Shown in pieces: positions 58,664 through 64,000 of a DNA stretch of 64,000 nucleotides. Source of the DNA: Moniliella sp. 'wahieum' (lineage: Eukaryota; Basidiomycota; Moniliellomycetes; Moniliellales; Moniliellaceae); contig RSEE01000003.1 in the NCBI GenBank assembly GCA_003971905.1, forward strand, positions 744,001-808,000, given 5' to 3'. The position numbers were made by a program, and so were the translations under genes. The notes beneath the pieces are model-generated. The model did not search any database, was not told the origin of the DNA, and was given only the letters and a program-made list of their open reading frames with translations. The first letter of the stretch is position 1, and each line of letters starts with the position of its first letter.

Positions 58664-60685
58664 ATATCATTGACAGAGCTTAAGGCTTGGACCAAGAGAA
58701 ACGCTCTACTGCACGTCCATTTCATTGGCAGACTTAAGAAGGCTGGGACAGGGGGAACGCTACATCTAAACCTAACCGTTCATCTTGCGGGGGTTACTTA
58801 GGGGCGCCACCAGGGTCAAGGAACCAGGGGGATCGCCAGGATATCAGGACCCTCCGGCTCACGCCATCCGGTCCCGTACCCTAGGAAGCGCGTATGGACA
58901 CGGAGGAACGTGGTTGACATCCGAGCGAGGAACCATTTCCACTGAGACTTAGTAGCCAACTCCTTCCAATGCGCAAACAACTTGCTCGCCGTCTTGGTGC
59001 CGTAGTATCCTCGCGTCGTCAAAACCAGGGGGAAAAACGTCTCTTGAGTGCGTCCCTGGTACTTGGCGTTCTTCTCGCATTCTGCTTGTTCAAGCATCCG
59101 AAGCAGCTCCTTCTCCCGGCGTTCCAAGGGGGTTGCGGTGCTCGCATGCACCACCCTCCGGAACGCGCTCTGCGCTGCCAGTGATCCCGTGTCGCGCAGC
59201 GTGTGGTGGAACTCCATTCCTGATCCTCCGAGTGCTCCGGGTCCCATCACGCGGTAGTCAGTGCGCTGTGTCCTCTGTCTCCGGCCATCCTCGTCCTCCA
59301 CCATTGGTTCGTTGTGGACATGGGTGTCGGGAATGGAGCGTAGGAGAGCTGGAGAATGGGCTCCCGCACTGCGTCATGCAACGCTCCAAACTTGGCCTGG
59401 GAGCGAGTGCAATACATGATGTGCTCCAGCGAGGACATGACACCGCACTTGCACATGCTGCGCGTGGTGCGGCACAGCGAGCGGAGCTGGAGACCAACCT
59501 GGACCTGGTGGTCGGAGAGCCTGAGGTACGGGACGGACGGAATGGCGGAGAGCCAGTTGTGGCTCAGCGGGTTGCTGTGCTCAACCACGTGACGACCATC
59601 GGCAGCGTCCAGCTTCTGGAGCAGCTCCTGTCGACTTTTCTCCCACATCTCGCGGCAGCGCTGGCGTTGCTTCGTAAATGCGTTGGCCTCTGCTGTTTGC
59701 GGTCCCGAACGGTCAACATAAGTGGTAATAAGATAGTCGTTGACCTCGTTGGCCGCGGCACGGGCGTGGGGCGCGATATAAGAGTAGAGCGGGCTGCCGC
59801 ATCCTCCTAGCCGGAGAGGCAGGCTCATGAGCATGTCGAAGTGGTCGTCCTTGGCACCTTGGGGATCCTCGTCGCCCCGGATCCGTCGGAACTCCGTACA
59901 GATGAAGGCATCGATCTCGGCCAGCACTTCGTCTAGCTCTCCTTCCATCTGCATGGTGCGGAGCAGGTGGCGCAGCTTGGTCTGAGTGCTGAGCCGCCAT
60001 AGTAAGAGGCGTCCCTGGCGGGTGATGCCATCAAACTTAGGCATGTTCTCCCTCAGACTGGCCAGTTGGGCCCGGAGCCACGATCGACGACAGTCTACCC
60101 CTCCCACACACGTGCCCAGAACCTGCAGACCATCCTCCCGGATCTGGTCCCGGTCCCGCTCGACGCACTTGCGCAGGTTGAGCTTGAGGCCTGACGCGTC
60201 GTCTTCCAAAATCTCGGCAGCTTGGCCGGTAATGCCTGGCTCTGGACCGAAAATGGTAATGTCGTCCAGGTATGCCATCACCAGGTGCCCCGGCGGCAGA
60301 GCAATGCTCAACTTCTCTAGCGTGGGCCGCACTGCGATGGAGAAGAAAAAGGGGGCGAGGGGGTCGCCCTGCCGCACGCCCTCTGCCGACAGGACGCTGG
60401 TCTCATTTCCGCCCGACGCAACCCAAAGCTGGGTGGGGGAACCATAGATCCACCGGCCCAAGGTGAGGAGGTGGGGGGCGTAGGCATGGAGCGCCTTGGC
60501 GAGTGTGCGACGGCGCACAGTGTTGAACGCGTTGGTAAAGTCGAGCATGGCGACGTGGCTGAAGTCGCCCATTTCCGCATCGTTCTCCCCGCCTGGCGCT
60601 GTCATGCGCTCGACCATCCGCACGATAGGCTCCACCCCGTTTTGCGATGCTACTCCCAGCTGGGTGGGGAGAAGCCAGCTAAAGC
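58664..60685 (-). mobile_element. 5'-truncated LINE (non-LTR retrotransposon)
   Basis: The minus-strand element begins inside its reverse transcriptase at about 60685 and runs to a 3' end near 58664, defined by its shared sequence with 14319-14546. There are no LTRs. Endonuclease and any ORF1 are missing, as expected from incomplete reverse transcription. No A-tail is seen at the 3' end. Confidence 0.82.
58816..60685 (-). pseudogene. LINE reverse transcriptase, 5'-truncated
   Basis: It starts without an ATG of its own at LLPTQLGVASQNGVEPIVR. RT motifs in order: HVAMLDFTNAFNTV (motif A, with catalytic Asp), SAEGVRQGDPLAPFFFSIAV (motif B), MAYLDDITIFGP (motif C with YLDD, about 60275) and GLKLNLRKC (motif D). 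A long thumb region follows to a Cys/His cluster CKCGVMSSLEHIMYC (about 59445-59400), a zinc-knuckle-like segment. The first frame is open for more than 460 codons (60635-59247), so this copy is fairly young or well kept. A frame change near 59280 leads to a second open part ending at 58816, with FFPLVLTTRGYYGT and WKWFLARMSTT, the C-terminal domain typical of these elements. Protein of about 610 residues remains. Confidence 0.88.
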
Positions 60686-63253
60686 TCTACTGTATAAAGC
60701 GCTCCCATATCCTGTTTTACCTTATTGACTGTGGTCCACCGGCTCACAGTCGGTAGACCAGAGGTTCACCTCGCGGTTCCATCTGCTTCCACGCTGGAGG
60801 TACCGTGCTAGCGTGACGCTGTCTCCGTTCCCTGGTCCATTCTCCCATGATGCATGATGCATGAGTAGTAAAGGGCCCTCCTCTGCGTGTCTTGCCTTTT
60901 ACCAGTGTATATAGATGCTTCTTCTGTACCCAGATCCAAATTTGTGTCACACCTCAACGACCTCATCGACTTGTACTGCCCATCTGGCTCACTAGGCCAC
61001 ATATACAACGTGGAGGCAAGAGAGAGATGGGATGGGTGCAGGTCAAAAGTTAATTATATGCAAGATCAAGATCGAATCTGAGGTGAGCGCATCCCGGCTG
61101 TGGAGAGGGCACATAGGCCATTATCGATTTTCAAGGAGAAGGAGGAGAATGGATGACGTGATGCTTCTGCAGAGGCTATCTCAGAAGGGTACTAGGAGGG
61201 CCTCTCAGATTTCATACCGAAAAGTCGAGGGTACTGCGGAGCCGCGGGAGCGTCCGGGCCGACAAGAGAGGGGTGATGCCGGTGATGCCTATAACGCAGA
61301 ATGACATGATTGGGGGCATCCTCTACTATAGCTGGCGCCGAGAGCCCTGACATTGACGCCCCTGAGCCTGAAGCTAATCCAATCTTGATTACAACAGGGA
61401 AAGGAAAAGAAGGTAAGGAGCGATGTCGATGAGGCGGCCTGAGGCCTGAGGATGCGCACGATGGGGGATGTATTTTGGACAATATGTGATGTGACGGGAC
61501 GTACGTTACGCGTTACGCATACCCGTTTTCTTGGTTTTCTTGGCATGATTTGACAGACTATATAAGACCAACTTCAATTTCTCTTTCTCTTTCTCCGTCT
61601 CCCTCTCTCATGTGGTACACTGCAACGTACTATTATAGAGGAACGTCATGACATGGCCGCTGTGGATCAGTACGGCTGTGGCGGAAGAAACCTCGATCAG
61701 TTTTGAAACACAGTTGTGTGCCTCTATATATGCATTCTTTTGTACAACAAGCGGATATCCGGGCGGATCCACTGAGTACTGAGGTACTGAGGAGCAGCGC
61801 TGAGATTCAGGCACAACAGGATGGGATGGAGGAACGGATGTGCTGTTGGTTATGAGCTGACCCATTGCAGCTCCTCTGTCACATGTCACTAGTCCCTAAC
61901 ATGTGGCACGTCCTCGCAACGCCCTGTCCAAAGGCGACTGCCTCTGCCATGATGCATGATGTGGTCGACACGTGACACGTGACGCGTGATGCCGGTGACG
62001 TTCTCGGTGATATATCATGCATCATACACATCATGCAACCATGCATCATGCGACATAGCATGCACAGGATGCATGATGAATGATCGACAGGGACTGTCAC
62101 AGTTTGGCTGAATCAGCGGGAGCTCTCAGACTGAGCTCTCCGACCCCGGAGCTCCCACTTCCACTTCCTGTCTCGAGCGCCTGGCTCTTTTCCTGTTATT
62201 CTGCTTCGCGCCGTGTCCTCGGCGCTCGCTTCTTCCCCACGAACGCTTGCTACATTCCCTTCCCTTGTCTCGGCTCTCGTCCCCCTCGTTTAGAGCTCGC
62301 GTAGCGCTGAGCCCCGACTGTGACAGGTATAGATGACCATCGATGAGGTGGAACACCGGCGCTTGGCCAGCCACCCTTATCAGTGATGTCTGGCCATGAT
62401 CGGTGAAGCCAAGACCAATAGAGACTGTGCTCTTGCCAGGAATATGGCGAATGCGGGGAAGGGAGATTCCGACACTGCCTCCAAGCCGGGTGGGTTAGCG
62501 GCATGGAACACACTTCCCCTGTGCACATAGCCAGACACACTCGGTCCCCATTACTCAGTCTTCAAGCTTCACCTCAGTCCTTAGGTCTTATTAGGTCTTC
62601 ATACTCGCTGTGTGTTGGAGGGTACCCTGGAGAGGAACAGTATGACATTCCGATGCGCCTGAAAAAACCAATCCACACGCAGTACAGTATAGGTGAACCC
62701 TACGGATGAAGAGCGATTCTCGGCAACGAGATGCGGTTCTCCTTAATGGACCTTGAAGCTTGAACTCATTACGCGCACATGTTTCTCGCAAATGATATAG
62801 ATGGCTCCCTTAGGCATGTGCATGATGACTTGGATGTGATTGATCTGCATGGTGGATACCGAGGTAATCTTACGCTGCCGCCTCACTCAGGGAGAGTCGG
62901 GACAGCTGCACTTGAGCCATACCAGATACCAGGGCATACCATTGGGACACCAAGGAGAGGAGAGAACAATCGTATCCTTTCCCATCATGCATCATCTGCA
63001 TCACATATCACACAAAATGCCAAGCCTCAGCAGGACTGTTTTTACAAGGCATGACTGTGCCTGCCCTCGATCATCCTCGGCCCGAGGGAACTACCTCGTA
63101 CCTAACACGTAACAACAGAGCACTTCGTTAAGCCCACAGGATCACAAGATATAGAGATGAATCATTAATCATCATAATATGCCAACTACATCCATAGTGC
63201 TCTTTCTTGTTCCGAAAGCACATCCGACGAGGAGCTACAGAGAGAGACGCAGT
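60686..63253. other. Intergenic, repeat-rich
   Basis: No gene recognised. It contains CATGATG and CATCATG words (60845-60865, 61945-61960, 62010-62085, 62985-63000), ACACGTGACACGTGACGCGTGATG (61968-61991) and a CT-rich run (61575-61605). Open frames here lack motifs. Confidence 0.45.
61945..62085. repeat. ATGATGC and ACGCGTGAC word cluster
   Basis: CCATGATGCATGATG, ACACGTGACGCGTGATG, ATCATGCATCATAC, CAACCATGCATCATGCG and ATGCATGATGAATGATC occur within 140 bases. Many of the words are their own reverse complements. Confidence 0.75.
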
Positions 63254-63264
63254 TATATATATAA
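63254..63264 (+). promoter_or_regulatory. TATA box of the lipase gene
   Basis: TATATATATAA, 181 bases before the ATG at 63445, followed by a CT-rich leader like that of the sedolisin gene. Confidence 0.65.
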
Positions 63265-63444
63265 TGCTCTCCCTTGCCGTGTAAGTTCGGTTATACCCGC
63301 GCCCTCTTCCTTTCTTGTCCACCTCTTTTGAACAACCCCACTTTACCCTTCTCCCAACACACTCTCTTTCCTGCTTCGCTGGAAGCACCGTACCCGCACA
63401 CTCTTTTCCCTACACGCTCTTTGACACGCATACACGTTTTCTCT

Positions 63445-64000
63445 ATGCGCGCTTTTCTCTCCTCCCGTTGCTTGCGGGCGTGATTCTATCATCACTGGGC
63501 TTCGCGGATGCATCCTCCATGACCAAGAGAGGTGTGTCGCGCGCAAATCGGCACAATTTCCTAAACCCACGGGATGATTACCCTCCACCACTGCAAGACC
63601 CCTTCTATCATCGCCCGCACAACCTGAGCCAGTACCATCCCGGTGACGTTATTCGTTCCCGCAAGATCATTCCCACCATGATGGGGATTGAAGGTAAGGT
63701 CGGAGACACCTACCAGATCTTTTACCGTACCACCAACGCCGACGGTCACCCGTCTTCGACGGTCACTACCGTTATCCGCCCCAAGCAAGGCGGGCCTCCC
63801 AAGATGCTGTCTTACCATCTTTGGGAGGATGCTGCTCAACGCGACTGTGCCCCTTCCTACACTGTTCTCAAAGGAAACGCCTCCCCAACGTGAAGGTTGT
63901 CGGTATGTTCTTCTTCCCAGGCCCTTAAATTTAACCTGCTCTTATTCGATTCTGACCTCGACCAAACACGGTTCGTTTACGCATCAACAGGGGATGACGT
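63445..64000 (+). CDS. Secretory lipase (LIP family), 5' part
   Basis: Extracellular triacylglycerol lipase of the Candida-type secretory lipase family, N-terminal part only; the window ends inside it. MRAFLSSR followed (after one missing base) by LLAGVILSSLGFADASS is a good signal peptide. The mature region shows the family N terminus DPFYHRPHNLSQYHPGDVIR, then YQIFYRTTNADGHPSSTVTT (typical YRTTDA.G.P..TVTT pattern) and KMLSYHLWEDAAQRDCAPSY, with the Cys that forms a conserved disulphide. An intron starts at about 63904 (GTATGT) and ends at 63990 (CAACAG). One extra or missing base lies near 63885. The catalytic Ser motif lies beyond the window. Confidence 0.88.

Overview
The window looks like nuclear DNA of a fungus, most likely a basidiomycete. 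The evidence is spliceosomal introns with GT..AG ends, CT-rich leaders, a nuclear tRNA gene with a probable intron, a Tsp2-type tetraspanin (a family I know from basidiomycetes), a WOPR regulator, a sedolisin and a LIP-family lipase. Introns are few, which would fit a smut-type or yeast-like lineage, but I cannot name the species. Apart from repeats, about half of the window is genic.

Layout. 1-6.5 kb: no recognisable gene, with a decayed copia-like LTR and one copy of a dispersed repeat. 6.5-10 kb: tetraspanin and ARF1. 10-15.8 kb: mostly unassigned, with one unidentified ORF and a LINE 3' fragment. 15.8-16.8 kb (minus): a Zn2Cys6 transcription factor. 17-20.6 kb: intergenic, with a degenerate minisatellite. 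20.6-27.2 kb: a copia pol remnant and its LTR, into which a complete-looking Ty3/gypsy chromovirus is inserted with a 5-bp target duplication. 28.5-37.2 kb is the densest block: a Mug190/tricalbin-like lipid-transfer protein, PRMT1 and a CCDC25-like gene converging tail to tail, then SPT3. 38-40.1 kb (minus): a WOPR (Gti1/Pac2) regulator. 40-46 kb: repeat-rich intergenic DNA. 46.9-48.7 kb (minus): a Dbf2/Sid2-type NDR kinase. 49.6-53.3 kb: a dienelactone hydrolase, tRNA-Gln and protoporphyrinogen oxidase (HEM14). 55.7-58 kb: a secreted sedolisin. 58.6-60.7 kb (minus): a 5'-truncated LINE. 63.4 kb to the end: a secretory lipase cut by the window edge.

Caution on gene models. Almost every protein gene, including ones expected to be essential (ARF1, SPT3, HEM14, a mitotic-exit kinase), needs several one-base corrections, often a missing base in a short homopolymer. 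This is best explained by uncorrected indel errors in the source assembly, not by mass pseudogenisation. The coordinates given are outer bounds of the coding region; internal frames shift. Introns are named only where splice signals restore the family alignment.

The genes do not form one pathway. They are ordinary eukaryotic housekeeping genes (vesicle traffic, SAGA transcription, arginine methylation, haem synthesis, mitotic exit) mixed with regulatory genes (WOPR, Zn2Cys6) and secreted hydrolases (sedolisin, lipase). The two hydrolases have clear TATA boxes and are separated by a LINE and repeat-rich spacers. The transposon islands and short-motif repeats fill the spaces between gene blocks.
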